In this document: positions 1-8,432 of the stretch, in pieces
Layout: each line of letters opens with the position of its first letter
Position numbering within the stretch: the first letter of the stretch is position 1
Source of the DNA: SVEL01 sp045123575
GTDB lineage: Bacteria > Bacillota > Clostridia > Lachnospirales > Lachnospiraceae
Length of the DNA: 64,000 nt
Reading direction: 5' to 3'
NCBI GenBank assembly: GCA_045123575.1
Contig: JBGVKG010000064.1
Location: 21,537-85,536, forward strand
Notes under the pieces: generated by a model
Database searches by the model: none
Told to the model about the DNA's origin: nothing
The model's input: the letters and a program-made list of their open reading frames with translations, nothing else
Program-made: the position numbers and the translations under genes

Positions 1-113
1 TCTATACCAGACCAAAAACCCACTGGTCTAATACTTTTTCTACAAGAAAAGCCTATCAACGCAAACACAAGTCCACATATCCAGTTAATAAATAAAACGA
101 TTACAAAATCCAT
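1..113 (-). CDS. Small membrane protein, N-terminal part only
   Basis: The first 37 codons of a leftward gene run off the window edge with no stop. The start is ATG at 113, with a GAGGA ribosome site a few bases upstream (121-126). The N terminus is strongly hydrophobic (MDFVIVLFINWICGLVFALIGF), one clear membrane segment, followed by a short basic stretch (CRKSIRP) and an aromatic VGFWSG motif. I do not recognise the family with certainty; small two-helix membrane proteins of Lachnospiraceae look like this. It begins 31 bp after the glgA stop and is read in the same direction, so it may be cotranscribed with glgA. Confidence 0.5.
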   Translation of the reverse strand, partial: MDFVIVLFINWICGLVFALIGFSCRKSIRPVGFWSGI

Positions 114-144
114 ATGTTTTCCTCTTTGGTATAATGTTTATTTC

Positions 145-1590
145 CTAACAATTTAATAATTTTTTGTACAAAGCCTCATATTTACTCGCAGACATAGCCC
201 ACGAATAATCGGCAGACATAGCTCTTTCTACGATTCCATTCCACTGCTCCATCTTATCATAATATGTTTTGACTGCATACCTCAAAACATAAAGCATGTC
301 GTGTGCATTGTAATTGGTAAATGAAAAGCCTGTTCCTTTATCCTCATATTCATTAAATGACTCTACAGTATCCTTTAATCCTCCTGTCTCTCGAACAATC
401 GGAACTGTTCCATATCTAAGACTCATTAACTGTGATAATCCGCAAGGTTCAAATAATGATGGCATAAGGAACGCATCACATGATGCATATATTTTATGCG
501 ACATTTCCTCTGAATAACATATATTAGCAGAAACCTTGTCGTTATACTTATCTGCATAATAACGGAACATATTTTCATAATGTTCATCGCCTGTACCTAA
601 TATGACAATTTGCACATCTTCATTACAAATTTCATCCATAACACAAGCTATTAAGTCAATGCCCTTTTGGTCTGTCAATCTCGACACAATACCTATCATA
701 AATTTGTTTTCATCCACATTCAATCCCAATTCTTCTTGAAGTTTAGTCTTATTATACTTCTTATTGGTCTTGAAATCTTCTACACCATAATTTCTATAAA
801 TATAAGTATCTGTCTGTGGATTATATACATCATAATCTATACCATTCAAAATACCTGTAAGATGTGCTCTCTTGTAGCGCATAAGGCCATCTAAGCCTTC
901 ACCATAAAATGGAATCATAATCTCCTCAGCATAGCTTTCACTGACAGTTGTAACATAATCAGCATAAACTATACCGCCTTTTAGAATATTTGCTCCATTA
1001 TTATGTAACAACTTATCCGATGTAAAATAGTAATCAGATAAACCTGTTATATCCTTAATGTGATCAACGCTCCAAGCACCCTGAAACTTCAAGTTATGAA
1101 TAGTCATAACAGCTTTAATATCCTTATAGAAATCACTTCCTGCAAAGCTATCCTTAAGATAAATAGGTATAAGTCCTGTCTGCCAATCATGACAATGTAT
1201 TATATCTGGTTTAAATCCAACAACAGGCAAAATAGATAATGCAGCCTTTGAAAAAAAGGCAAACTTCTCAATATCGTATGAAATATCACTATATGGTCTA
1301 TCTCCCGAATAATAGAACTCATTGTCTATCATATAGACTGTCACACCCTCGTAGACTGTCTTAAATATGCCAACATATTGTTTTCTCCAGCCAAGGTCCA
1401 TATAAAAATTAGTCACATACTCTAGATTTTCAGTGAACTGTTGCTTCATGCATTTATATTTAGGTATAATCACTCTACAATCAAACTCTTCTTTATTTAT
1501 CCATTTTGGTAAAGAACCAACTACATCAGCCAATCCTCCCGTTTTTATAAACGGTACGCTCTCTGATGCAACAAATGCGATATTATTCAT
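145..1590 (-). CDS. glgA: Glycogen synthase (ADP-glucose, GT5 family)
   Basis: Transfers glucose from ADP-glucose to the non-reducing end of alpha-1,4-glucan during glycogen synthesis in the cytoplasm. The 481-residue length is normal for bacterial GlgA. The N terminus carries the GT5 substrate-binding motif KTGGLADV at residues 16-23, the middle has HCHDWQTGL, and the C-terminal Rossmann domain has SRLTDQKG and the catalytic-loop motif EPCGLSQL followed by VRETGGL. The start is ATG at 1590 with AGGAGGA about 8 bases upstream. It lies 81 bp downstream of spo0A in the same direction, without the usual glgBCDP neighbours in view. An extended -10 (TGATATAAT) lies in the gap, so it can be expressed independently of spo0A. 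The family assignment is secure. Confidence 0.95.
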   Translation of the reverse strand: MNNIAFVASESVPFIKTGGLADVVGSLPKWINKEEFDCRVIIPKYKCMKQQFTENLEYVTNFYMDLGWRKQYVGIFKTVYEGVTVYMIDNEFYYSGDRPYSDISYDIEKFAFFSKAALSILPVVGFKPDIIHCHDWQTGLIPIYLKDSFAGSDFYKDIKAVMTIHNLKFQGAWSVDHIKDITGLSDYYFTSDKLLHNNGANILKGGIVYADYVTTVSESYAEEIMIPFYGEGLDGLMRYKRAHLTGILNGIDYDVYNPQTDTYIYRNYGVEDFKTNKKYNKTKLQEELGLNVDENKFMIGIVSRLTDQKGIDLIACVMDEICNEDVQIVILGTGDEHYENMFRYYADKYNDKVSANICYSEEMSHKIYASCDAFLMPSLFEPCGLSQLMSLRYGTVPIVRETGGLKDTVESFNEYEDKGTGFSFTNYNAHDMLYVLRYAVKTYYDKMEQWNGIVERAMSADYSWAMSASKYEALYKKLLNC

Positions 1591-1633
1591 ACAGTGTCCT
1601 CCTGTTTTTCTTCACAATGTATACTTGTCTTTT

Positions 1634-1642
1634 ATTATATCA
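1634..1642 (-). promoter_or_regulatory. Candidate extended -10 promoter for glgA
   Basis: The minus strand reads TGATATAAT about 45 bases upstream of the glgA start. TTGACA lies upstream but only 10 bases away, too close for a normal -35, so recognition would rest on the extended -10. Confidence 0.35.
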
Positions 1643-1671
1643 AATTATCTGTCAATTTAAAAGAATTATTT

Positions 1672-1932
1672 TTAATAATTGCCATTTAATCTGATCTTGT
1701 CTGCTATAAGGGCAATAAACTCTGAATTAGTTGGCTTTCCCTTACATGCATTTATAGTATAACCAAACATTTCTTCTATAGTTTCTAGTTTTCCTCTGTT
1801 CCATGCCACCTCTATTGCATGTCTAATAGCTCGTTCTACTCTAGATGCTGTCGTTTTGTGCTTCTTTGCTATCTCTGGATATAAAATCTTTGTAATAGCA
1901 CCTAACATCTCTTGATCTCTTACAGTCATCAT
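1672..1932 (-). CDS. spo0A: Spo0A DNA-binding effector domain fragment
   Basis: This 86-residue frame is the Spo0A C-terminal winged-helix/HTH domain: the family motifs ITKILYPEIAKKH, TASRVERAIRHAIEVAW and GKPTNSEFIALIADK are all present. It starts at ATG 1932 (tandem ATG ATG), 15 bases after the stop of the receiver half, with a weak AGAG about 8 bases upstream. Translational coupling could therefore make a free effector domain. In Bacillus subtilis a Spo0A lacking its receiver domain is active without phosphorylation (established knowledge); whether that happens here is unknown. No substitution in the DNA-recognition segment looks damaging. Confidence 0.6.
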   Translation of the reverse strand: MMTVRDQEMLGAITKILYPEIAKKHKTTASRVERAIRHAIEVAWNRGKLETIEEMFGYTINACKGKPTNSEFIALIADKIRLNGNY

Positions 1933-1947
1933 AATAGCATCTCTAAG

Positions 1948-2469
1948 TTATTGATATCCTTTTATATGAGCGGGAACGCCTACATCATGAATAAACTCAG
2001 TTACTACAACCTCCAAGTCTTTCTCAAGCTCCTCAGCTGTCATCTTAACCTTAGTCCCTACATTTACTCTCCCCCTAGTTCCAATACTCCCTGTTTTTAA
2101 TTGCTTCATTCTATATAATAAGGTATCGTGATCAAATGGCTTCATTATATAATAATTAGCACCCAGATTAAATGCATCCTCAGTAATTGTTTCTTGTCCA
2201 ACAGCACTCATAACCACAAATGCAGGATGCTTGTCTAATGACGCATCTCTATTTATTTTATCCATAACGGTCAATCCATCCAGCTTAGGCATAATAATAT
2301 CCAACAATACCACATCTGGCTTTTCCTTCTTAATCATCTCGTATGCTTCTTCACCATTTTTTGCCTTTCCAACTACTGTAATGTCCTCATCTGAGCTTAA
2401 AATATCAGACAATAAAGTTACAATTCTTTCATTATCATCTGCCACAACTACATTTAACTTGCCATCCAT
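1948..2469 (-). CDS. spo0A: Spo0A receiver domain fragment
   Basis: These 173 residues cover the CheY-like receiver domain and the linker. The acidic pocket DD is at residues 11-12, the phospho-acceptor Asp57 lies in LLDIIMP, and the conserved Lys110 lies in IMKPFD. The frame ends at TAA just after HIKGYQ, immediately before the effector domain. Alone it could be phosphorylated but could not bind DNA. The start ATG 2469 has a strong AGGAGG. Confidence 0.7.
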   Translation of the reverse strand: MDGKLNVVVADDNERIVTLLSDILSSDEDITVVGKAKNGEEAYEMIKKEKPDVVLLDIIMPKLDGLTVMDKINRDASLDKHPAFVVMSAVGQETITEDAFNLGANYYIMKPFDHDTLLYRMKQLKTGSIGTRGRVNVGTKVKMTAEELEKDLEVVVTEFIHDVGVPAHIKGYQ

Positions 2470-2554
2470 CGCATTTTCCTCCTTAAAATCGCCTTAAAAT
2501 GATTAGATATTTTTATTTTTTGATGAATCTTAACGAAAAATATAATAATCAGTT

Positions 2555-2561
2555 TTCGACT
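2555..2561 (-). promoter_or_regulatory. Possible 0A-box upstream of spo0A
   Basis: The minus strand reads AGTCGAA, one mismatch from the Spo0A target TGTCGAA, about 90 bases upstream of the spo0A start. A single 7-mer match is weak evidence of autoregulation. Confidence 0.25.
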
Positions 2562-2589
2562 ATTTTCTGTAATGCCAATGTAAATTAAA

Positions 2590-2656
2590 AGTAAATAATC
2601 CAGATTTTGACATCTATATAACTAATTTTAGCTACATACCTGCCCCAATCTGGATT
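2590..2656 (-). terminator. Probable trpS terminator, long-loop hairpin
   Basis: A perfect 10-bp inverted repeat (AATCCAGATT at 2597-2606, AATCTGGATT at 2647-2656) lies just beyond the trpS stop. Read leftward it is followed by a T-rich ATTTACTTTTAATTT. The 40-base loop makes it a weak intrinsic terminator or a processed 3' end. Confidence 0.45.
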
Positions 2657-2705
2657 ATATTATAGTTTGTTATGTTTATCTGCTTTTACATATATCTTAC
2701 TTTAA

Positions 2706-3800
2706 CTAGTTCTGACTATATTTCTTTGCCTGCTCAGCTATAAGCTCTGCATCGTCAAAATAGTTAATCTTCATAGCAGCTTTAACCTCAGAAAGTGTCT
2801 GTGCAGCCTTCTCCTTAGCTACCTCAGTTCCCTTCTTAAGTATATTATAAATCTCTGGAATATCCTTCTCGTACTCAGCTCTTCTAGCTCTAATAGGTGC
2901 AAGTTCCTCCTGCATAACAGCATTTAAGAACTTCTTAACCTTCACGTCGCCCAAGCCACCTCTTGTATAATGATCCTTAAGCTCCTGAAGGTTTGCATAA
3001 TCTGGAAGATACTCAGCAAAATGCTCTGGTCTACTAAATGCATCAAGATAAGTAAATACAGTATTACCCTCTACTTGACCTGGATCCTCAACTCTGATGT
3101 GATTTGGATCAGTATACATACTCATTATCTTTGTCTTAACATCCTTCTCAGTATCTGATAAGTAGATACAGTTACCAAGCGACTTACTCATTTTTGCTTT
3201 ACCATCAGTACCAGGCAATCTAAGACATGCTTTATTGTTTGGCAACAAAATCTCAGGCTCAATAAGCACGTCATCATATACTGAGTTAAACTTTCTAACT
3301 ATCTCCTTAGTCTGCTCAAGCATAGGGAGCTGGTCCTCGCCTACTGGCACAGTTGTAGCCTTAAAAGCTGTTATATCAGCAGCCTGGCTGATAGGGTATG
3401 TAAAGAATCCTACAGGTATGCTTGTCTCAAAGTTACGCATCTGTATCTCAGACTTAACTGTAGGATTTCTCTGAAGACGAGATACTGTAACCAGATTCAT
3501 ATAATAGAATGATAATTCACAAAGCTCTGGTATCTGAGACTGTATAAATATGTTAGATTTTGTAGGGTCAATACCAGCTGAAAGATAATCTAATGCTACC
3601 TCTATAATATTCTGTCTAACCTTCTCTGGATTGTCAGCATTATCTGTAAGAGCCTGTGCATCAGCAATCATAATAAATATCTTGTCATATATGCCTGAAT
3701 TCTGTAATTCCACTCTTCTCTTTAATGAACCAACATAATGACCTACGTGAAGTCTACCAGTTGGTCTATCACCTGTTAAAATAATCTTTTCGTTACTCAT
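2706..3800 (-). CDS. trpS: Tryptophan--tRNA ligase
   Basis: Charges tRNA-Trp with tryptophan. This class I synthetase has 364 residues, slightly longer than the typical 330. The HIGH-type signature is RPTGRLHVGHYVGSL (residues 11-25) and the KMSKS loop is AKMSKSLGN, both intact. SRLQRNPTVK and GEDQLPMLEQTKE match the tryptophan-binding core of the longer clostridial TrpS type. It has its own candidate promoter and no visible T-box leader. It lies upstream of spo0A in the same direction with a hairpin between, so it is probably a separate transcript. Confidence 0.95.
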   Translation of the reverse strand: MSNEKIILTGDRPTGRLHVGHYVGSLKRRVELQNSGIYDKIFIMIADAQALTDNADNPEKVRQNIIEVALDYLSAGIDPTKSNIFIQSQIPELCELSFYYMNLVTVSRLQRNPTVKSEIQMRNFETSIPVGFFTYPISQAADITAFKATTVPVGEDQLPMLEQTKEIVRKFNSVYDDVLIEPEILLPNNKACLRLPGTDGKAKMSKSLGNCIYLSDTEKDVKTKIMSMYTDPNHIRVEDPGQVEGNTVFTYLDAFSRPEHFAEYLPDYANLQELKDHYTRGGLGDVKVKKFLNAVMQEELAPIRARRAEYEKDIPEIYNILKKGTEVAKEKAAQTLSEVKAAMKINYFDDAELIAEQAKKYSQN

Positions 3801-3839
3801 TTTAAACTTCCTCTTTATTATTTTATAAAACTAAAGTAT

Positions 3840-3868
3840 AGTTTAATATTTTTACACGCTTTAGTCAA
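3840..3868 (-). promoter_or_regulatory. Candidate sigma-A promoter for trpS
   Basis: Minus strand TTGACT, 17-base spacer, TAAACT, about 40 bases upstream of the trpS start. Confidence 0.45.
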
Positions 3869-3875
3869 GTTTTAT

Positions 3876-3912
3876 ATAAAGAAAAGCACCCGGCCAATAA
3901 GCAAGGTACTTT
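3876..3912 (-). terminator. Intrinsic terminator of the Sel1/zinc-finger gene
   Basis: In leftward RNA, AAAGUACC (3912-3905) pairs with GGUGCUUU (3890-3883), 8 bp including one G.U, followed by UCUUUAUAU. It lies 14 bases after the stop at 3927. Confidence 0.6.
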
Positions 3913-3926
3913 CACTTAATAATATA

Positions 3927-6900
3927 TTACATTTCCAAGGTTTTGTCTAGTATATATGAGCCTTCTGCTTCATCTATTTGACAATAATGAATCTTACCCT
4001 TGTATTGGAATTTTATTTCCATTATTTCCTTTTGATAGAATCTGCTACCATATTTTACTAAACGAATCTCATTCTTATCTAAAGACGTGTTGTAATATTT
4101 TTTTACAAGATCATACATATTTGGAAACGTAATTGTGTATACCATATTAAGCTCTGGAATATCTTCATGATAAGGAAATGCCGCCATAAAACCATCACTA
4201 ATATACGAAAATATAAGCTTGTATTTAGATGATTTGAATTGCGGGTCACCAAAGCTTCGATTACCATAAATATTTTCGTTAATCTGATACTTGTTTACAT
4301 TAATTGAAACACTATCCGCACCAAAGGTTTGTTCTATACCCTTTCCTATACGAATCTTACCCTTGCCATCACAATGACCACATTCTAGCAAACCTCTTCC
4401 TACGCATTTAGAGCATACACTAAAGCCTCTACCGTAACAGCTATAGCATTGAACCATACCTGTGCTTATGCCTTCTTCGTTACTGTAGCAACTATAACAT
4501 TTTAAAGTTCCTGCCCCATTACATTCGATACAGGTTTTTCTTATAGGACGAGCGTAGTCATTTCCAGAGTATGATGAATATTCCTCCGTATATCCCTTTC
4601 CTCTACAGTATCCACATTTATAGTTTCCCACACCTTTACAGGTATTACATACAGTCTGACCCCTACCATTACATTTTGCACAAGTAGTCCTTTTGCCTCC
4701 GCATTCGCATCGAACCATACGCATACCATTACATTCATCACATGCACATATTTTTGATGATTCTTTTATCTTGGTATGTTGCTTTTTCATTCCAAATACA
4801 ACAGGCGGACTCTGCACTTTGTGTGCCCATAAGTCATTAAGCTCTATAGGCTCGTATTCCTTAGGATTATTTTCAAACTTTTCTGAATATGTAAACACAT
4901 CTCTGCTCTCATACAAAAGCTCTCTCGTTACTGCGCTAACAGGATAACAACGAATATCAATGACCTGTACATCACCTATACCAAACAGGTTGCCATTTTC
5001 TCTTATACCAAAAATATTTCTTAGATATTTTTTAGCCTTATCTATATATTCAGCTTCACTAGTTACATTTCTATCCTTTATAGGATCAGATTCATGCCAA
5101 TATTCAAGGTTACCGTTATAATGTCTTAGATGCTTAATACGCCTCTTTTTATAAACGCCTCTAGATTCCAGCTTGGCCAGTTCTATTTTTGATTTCTTAT
5201 ATCCTTTTGACGCTGATATTTCATAGAAATATATAGCCATATTTTTAAGCTCTGTATCCGCACTATTTTTTGTATACATTTCATAAAATGAATTAGCACA
5301 TAAATATAGGCCTGTAGCAGATCCTTTTGTACCATTGGACATCAATATATTTACAATAGTAAACTCGTATTTTTTTCTATCGACTTCATTTGATGCAAGA
5401 AGATGCAATAATCTCTCCAGCGCATACTCGTTTCCATTTCTTGCTAATTTAATATACAGGTCCAATGCCTTCTGTTTATCTGCCGTCTTACCTAGGCCAT
5501 ACCAGTATATATCAGCCATATTCTTTTGTGCCTCAACAACACCTATTCTGGCATTAGCTTCATACCACGACAAGAATAAGTTTGGATCCTCCGGCTTCCA
5601 TTTCCCTTCTATGCACATTCTCATTAAGCATTTTTTTGCGAAGCCACTTTTTAGTTTCACTGCCTCTAAATATGAGTTCGCCGCTGCATCTGTTCTTCCG
5701 TCATATTCCTGCAACATACCCAATGATAAAGCACCCCTGGCACTGCCTTCTGTAGCCGCCATCCAATAAAATACTTGCGCTTTATCTGCATCGATTTTTC
5801 TATATATATCACCAATCTTACAATTTACATAGTCTAAGTGAGACTCCTTGCTTAATTGCTTCAGTAAATCTAATGCTTGCTCTTTATGACCATTATTTAA
5901 AATCCAACAAGCCTCTTCATATCGCTCCTTGTAGCTTCTATTATCAAACCACCCACTATCACTTGCTGTCTCACTGTACTGTTCCTGAAAAACAGCATCA
6001 AAATCTATAGTTGCATCACCTGTAGTTAATTTAATATATTCTTCAAATTCTGCTATTCTTTCGTCTATTTCCCCTGTAGATATTGCTTTTCTATACTCAT
6101 CAATCAAGTATTGCTTCTTAGTTTTTCCCTCTTTAATCTCTGATTTACCAACTATCTGCCTGTTACTTTCATAAGAAATGTCGTATTCCTTATATAACTT
6201 ATCATATATATAAGTCCAACCAGAAGGATTGAATTCAAGGAATCTAAATGCCAACGCCTTCCAAATAACCGTTGGTAAATCACCTTCCAGATCCTCAACA
6301 CTCTTTGCATAAAAGAAATCACGATCATCCTTCTCTTCAATCATTACCTCACAATACATTTTAATAGCTTGTTTTTTAGCACTTGACGCATCTAATCTAA
6401 ACTCTTTTTGAAACCAATCTATAGTATACAATTTAGCACAAAGCTTTTTTACATATACATTATCTAAATTATCATTAATAAAATCCATCAAATATCTAAG
6501 CAATTTTCTTCTATAATCATCACAGTTCTCCATTGTTTTTCCTTCTCTAGCGGAAACAATTCGATCTGTCATATTATCATTCTTCATCTCATGAACATAT
6601 TTAAATATAGCTATACCTATGTTCTCCCATAAACTTGGTCCCCCTAATAAAGACGACCATACTAACACCAATGCAAAAAAGTCATCATAGTTATCTGGAG
6701 TAGGTCCATCAGCAATATCTTCTAAAAAATAATTAACACTCACGGTATTATTCCACGAGTCAACATTTTCACTTTTATCAAACCAAAATAATCTATGTAT
6801 TCCTCCCTCGTTTTTCAATGTTTCTCTACATTTTAATATGCTTTGCTCATTTCTTTCAATTTCACCATATTCACAATTATCAAATCTTCCAAAATGCTCT

Positions 6901-7022
6901 GTTTGTCCATTTTTCACACGATTTAACATGTTTTCAATAGCATTATCTATCTCTGCTCTACCTGACGAAGCACTTATAGCCAAGATACGAAATGGATTAT
7001 TATTAATCATATATTCAATCAT
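3927..7022 (-). CDS. Sel1-repeat protein with DnaJ-like zinc-finger array
   Basis: Function unknown. The protein has about 1031 residues. The N terminus has the NPFRILAI opening seen in J-domain-related bacterial proteins and an HRLFWF motif near residue 80. The middle (about 370-640) contains Sel1/TPR-like alpha repeats such as GDIYRKIDADKAQVFYWMAA and MADIYWYGLGKTADKQKAL. Residues about 760-900 hold a dense run of CxxCxGxG-type units (CAKCNGRG, CNTCKGVG, CGYCRGKG, CIECNGAG, CYSCYGRG, CSKCVGRG, CGHCDGKG), the zinc-binding module of DnaJ but with more units than the four in DnaJ. The far C terminus (about 900-1031) is unrecognised. I start it at ATG 7022, which has GTGAGGTG 6 bases upstream; ATG 7040 lacks a site. 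There is no signal peptide, so a cytoplasmic scaffold or chaperone-like role is likely. Confidence 0.75.
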   Translation of the reverse strand: MIEYMINNNPFRILAISASSGRAEIDNAIENMLNRVKNGQTEHFGRFDNCEYGEIERNEQSILKCRETLKNEGGIHRLFWFDKSENVDSWNNTVSVNYFLEDIADGPTPDNYDDFFALVLVWSSLLGGPSLWENIGIAIFKYVHEMKNDNMTDRIVSAREGKTMENCDDYRRKLLRYLMDFINDNLDNVYVKKLCAKLYTIDWFQKEFRLDASSAKKQAIKMYCEVMIEEKDDRDFFYAKSVEDLEGDLPTVIWKALAFRFLEFNPSGWTYIYDKLYKEYDISYESNRQIVGKSEIKEGKTKKQYLIDEYRKAISTGEIDERIAEFEEYIKLTTGDATIDFDAVFQEQYSETASDSGWFDNRSYKERYEEACWILNNGHKEQALDLLKQLSKESHLDYVNCKIGDIYRKIDADKAQVFYWMAATEGSARGALSLGMLQEYDGRTDAAANSYLEAVKLKSGFAKKCLMRMCIEGKWKPEDPNLFLSWYEANARIGVVEAQKNMADIYWYGLGKTADKQKALDLYIKLARNGNEYALERLLHLLASNEVDRKKYEFTIVNILMSNGTKGSATGLYLCANSFYEMYTKNSADTELKNMAIYFYEISASKGYKKSKIELAKLESRGVYKKRRIKHLRHYNGNLEYWHESDPIKDRNVTSEAEYIDKAKKYLRNIFGIRENGNLFGIGDVQVIDIRCYPVSAVTRELLYESRDVFTYSEKFENNPKEYEPIELNDLWAHKVQSPPVVFGMKKQHTKIKESSKICACDECNGMRMVRCECGGKRTTCAKCNGRGQTVCNTCKGVGNYKCGYCRGKGYTEEYSSYSGNDYARPIRKTCIECNGAGTLKCYSCYSNEEGISTGMVQCYSCYGRGFSVCSKCVGRGLLECGHCDGKGKIRIGKGIEQTFGADSVSINVNKYQINENIYGNRSFGDPQFKSSKYKLIFSYISDGFMAAFPYHEDIPELNMVYTITFPNMYDLVKKYYNTSLDKNEIRLVKYGSRFYQKEIMEIKFQYKGKIHYCQIDEAEGSYILDKTLEM

Positions 7023-7058
7023 ATTGCACCTCACGTTCAAAGTTTATATATATAACAT

Positions 7059-7087
7059 ATAATAACTAATTTGTCTGTATATTTCAA
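7059..7087 (-). promoter_or_regulatory. Candidate sigma-A promoter for the Sel1/zinc-finger gene
   Basis: Minus strand TTGAAA, 17-base spacer, TATTAT, about 37 bases before the chosen start at 7022. Confidence 0.4.
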
Positions 7088-7111
7088 CATAATCATGGCA
7101 AATATTTGTCC

Positions 7112-7141
7112 TTGTATTTCATCACGAAATTAATGTATAAT
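7112..7141 (+). promoter_or_regulatory. Candidate sigma-A promoter for the acyltransferase
   Basis: TTGTAT, 18-base spacer, TATAAT. The -10 lies 28 bases before ATG 7169, which argues against the upstream TTG at 7106 as the start. Confidence 0.5.
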
Positions 7142-7168
7142 ATTCTATATCACTTTGGGAGACACGTT

Positions 7169-8428
7169 ATGAAAAAAGTTAAAAATATGAATGTACGAGA
7201 CGGAATCCGACGCTTCAACTTTCATAAAAAGCCCATCCGTCCAACCTTTGTTATGTCATTAGCCAAGCACATTATTAGCTGGCCTGACTTAAAAAAACGT
7301 AACTTTACATTAGATAAAATCGGTATGGAAGATATTGAGAATCATCCATATCTTCTTTTGGTTACTCATTCGTCGACGGTTGACTTTAGCGTTATGCTTA
7401 AGGCCACACACCCTCATCCAGTTAATAATGTTATGACTCTTGAGGGCTTTAATACCTACACTGTACCACTTATGCGTTCATTAGGTGTTTTAGGTACAAG
7501 AAAGTTCATAAAGGATGTTAATATAATAAAGAATATCAAATACTGCATAGACAAGCTTGGAAGTATCTTTGCACTCTATCCAGAAGCAAGATATTCATTG
7601 GATGGATGTACTTCATTCCTTCCAGAATCAACAGGAAAGCTTATTAAACTTCTAGGCGTGCCTGTTGTTACCTTAAGAATCCACGGTAACTTCATAACAT
7701 ATCCACAGTGGAACCGCATCGATAAGGGTAATCACGTGGAAGCTACTATGACGAAGATTATTACCGCTGATGAAGCTAAAACATTATCTATAGATGAACT
7801 AAATGCCCGTGTCAACGAGAGCTTCATCTATGATGATTTCAAGTGGCAGTTAGACAATAAGATAGTCATAGATCACCCAAAACGTGCAAAAGGCTTACAC
7901 AACCTTCTCTATAAATGTCCTGCCTGTCAAACTGAGCATAAGATGAATTCTGAAGGTACTATGATTTGGTGTGAGCACTGTAATAAATCTTGGGAAATGG
8001 ACATCTATGGCCAGCTCCACGCCACAGAAGGCGAAACTGAATTCCCTCACATCCCTGATTGGAGCAACTGGGAACGTGCCTGTGTTCGTAAGGAAATCGA
8101 AGACGGCATCTACTACTTTGAGGATGATGTATATGTAAAAACTCTTCCAAATGCACTTCGCTTCCGCAAGCAAGGTATAGGTAAGTTCATACAGACACCT
8201 ACCGAAACTCGCTTAGAATGTACTGCCTACGGCAAACCATTCTCACTTGTACGCTCTGCAAAGGAGATGGATAGCATCCACATTGAGTACAACTATCTCG
8301 GCCACGGCGACTGCATTGACATCTCCATACCAGACGACAGCTTCTGGTGCTACTTAACCAAACAGAACGCACTTACAAAAATCTCCTTCGCAACCGAAGA
8401 AATGTACAAGTTGGCCAACGGACGCTAA
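7169..8428 (+). CDS. PlsC-type 1-acylglycerol-3-phosphate acyltransferase with zinc ribbon
   Basis: Predicted lysophospholipid or lysophosphatidate acyltransferase acting at the cytoplasmic membrane face. The catalytic motif HxxxxD is present as HSSTVD, about residue 70, and the glycerophosphate-binding motif is PEARYS. After the acyltransferase domain (about 45-230) comes a zinc ribbon, CPAC...CEHC, and a beta-rich C-terminal region of unknown role, making the protein (419 residues) much longer than housekeeping PlsC (about 240). I start it at ATG 7169, which has GGGAGA 7 bases upstream and lies downstream of a candidate promoter; an in-frame TTG at 7106 lacks both. It is transcribed away from the Sel1/zinc-finger gene and ends at a terminator that is also the outer end of the long inverted repeat. 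The exact lipid substrate cannot be read from sequence. Confidence 0.8.
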   Translation: MKKVKNMNVRDGIRRFNFHKKPIRPTFVMSLAKHIISWPDLKKRNFTLDKIGMEDIENHPYLLLVTHSSTVDFSVMLKATHPHPVNNVMTLEGFNTYTVPLMRSLGVLGTRKFIKDVNIIKNIKYCIDKLGSIFALYPEARYSLDGCTSFLPESTGKLIKLLGVPVVTLRIHGNFITYPQWNRIDKGNHVEATMTKIITADEAKTLSIDELNARVNESFIYDDFKWQLDNKIVIDHPKRAKGLHNLLYKCPACQTEHKMNSEGTMIWCEHCNKSWEMDIYGQLHATEGETEFPHIPDWSNWERACVRKEIEDGIYYFEDDVYVKTLPNALRFRKQGIGKFIQTPTETRLECTAYGKPFSLVRSAKEMDSIHIEYNYLGHGDCIDISIPDDSFWCYLTKQNALTKISFATEEMYKLANGR

Positions 8429-8432
8429 ATAA

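Larger units (their letters stand above)
1672..2469 (-). pseudogene. spo0A: spo0A interrupted by an in-frame stop codon
   Basis: The complete Spo0A reading frame runs from ATG 2469 (AGGAGG upstream) to the stop at 1672, 264 sense codons, close to the family length of about 267. Both halves lie in one frame and are joined by a single TAA at 1948-1950. Family members read GYQYLRDAI across this point; here the bases read GYQ-stop-LRDAIMMTV, so one Tyr codon (TAT or TAC) has become TAA. There is no frameshift or deletion. Spo0A is the phosphorelay-activated master regulator of sporulation entry. Alternatives are a real nonsense mutation in an asporogenous strain, a split gene made by reinitiation (an ATG lies 15 bases beyond the stop), or a base-call error. 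spo0A normally follows spoIVB; here spoIVB lies about 46 kb away at 48619-49689. Confidence 0.85.

Noticed and set aside
1930..1950. Frameshift in spo0A
   Set aside because: The two halves are in the same reading frame (start positions 2469 and 1932 differ by a multiple of 3); the break is a single TAA codon.
3801..3926. T-box leader before trpS
   Set aside because: Only about 40 bases separate the candidate promoter from the start codon and no T-box sequence or antiterminator is visible.
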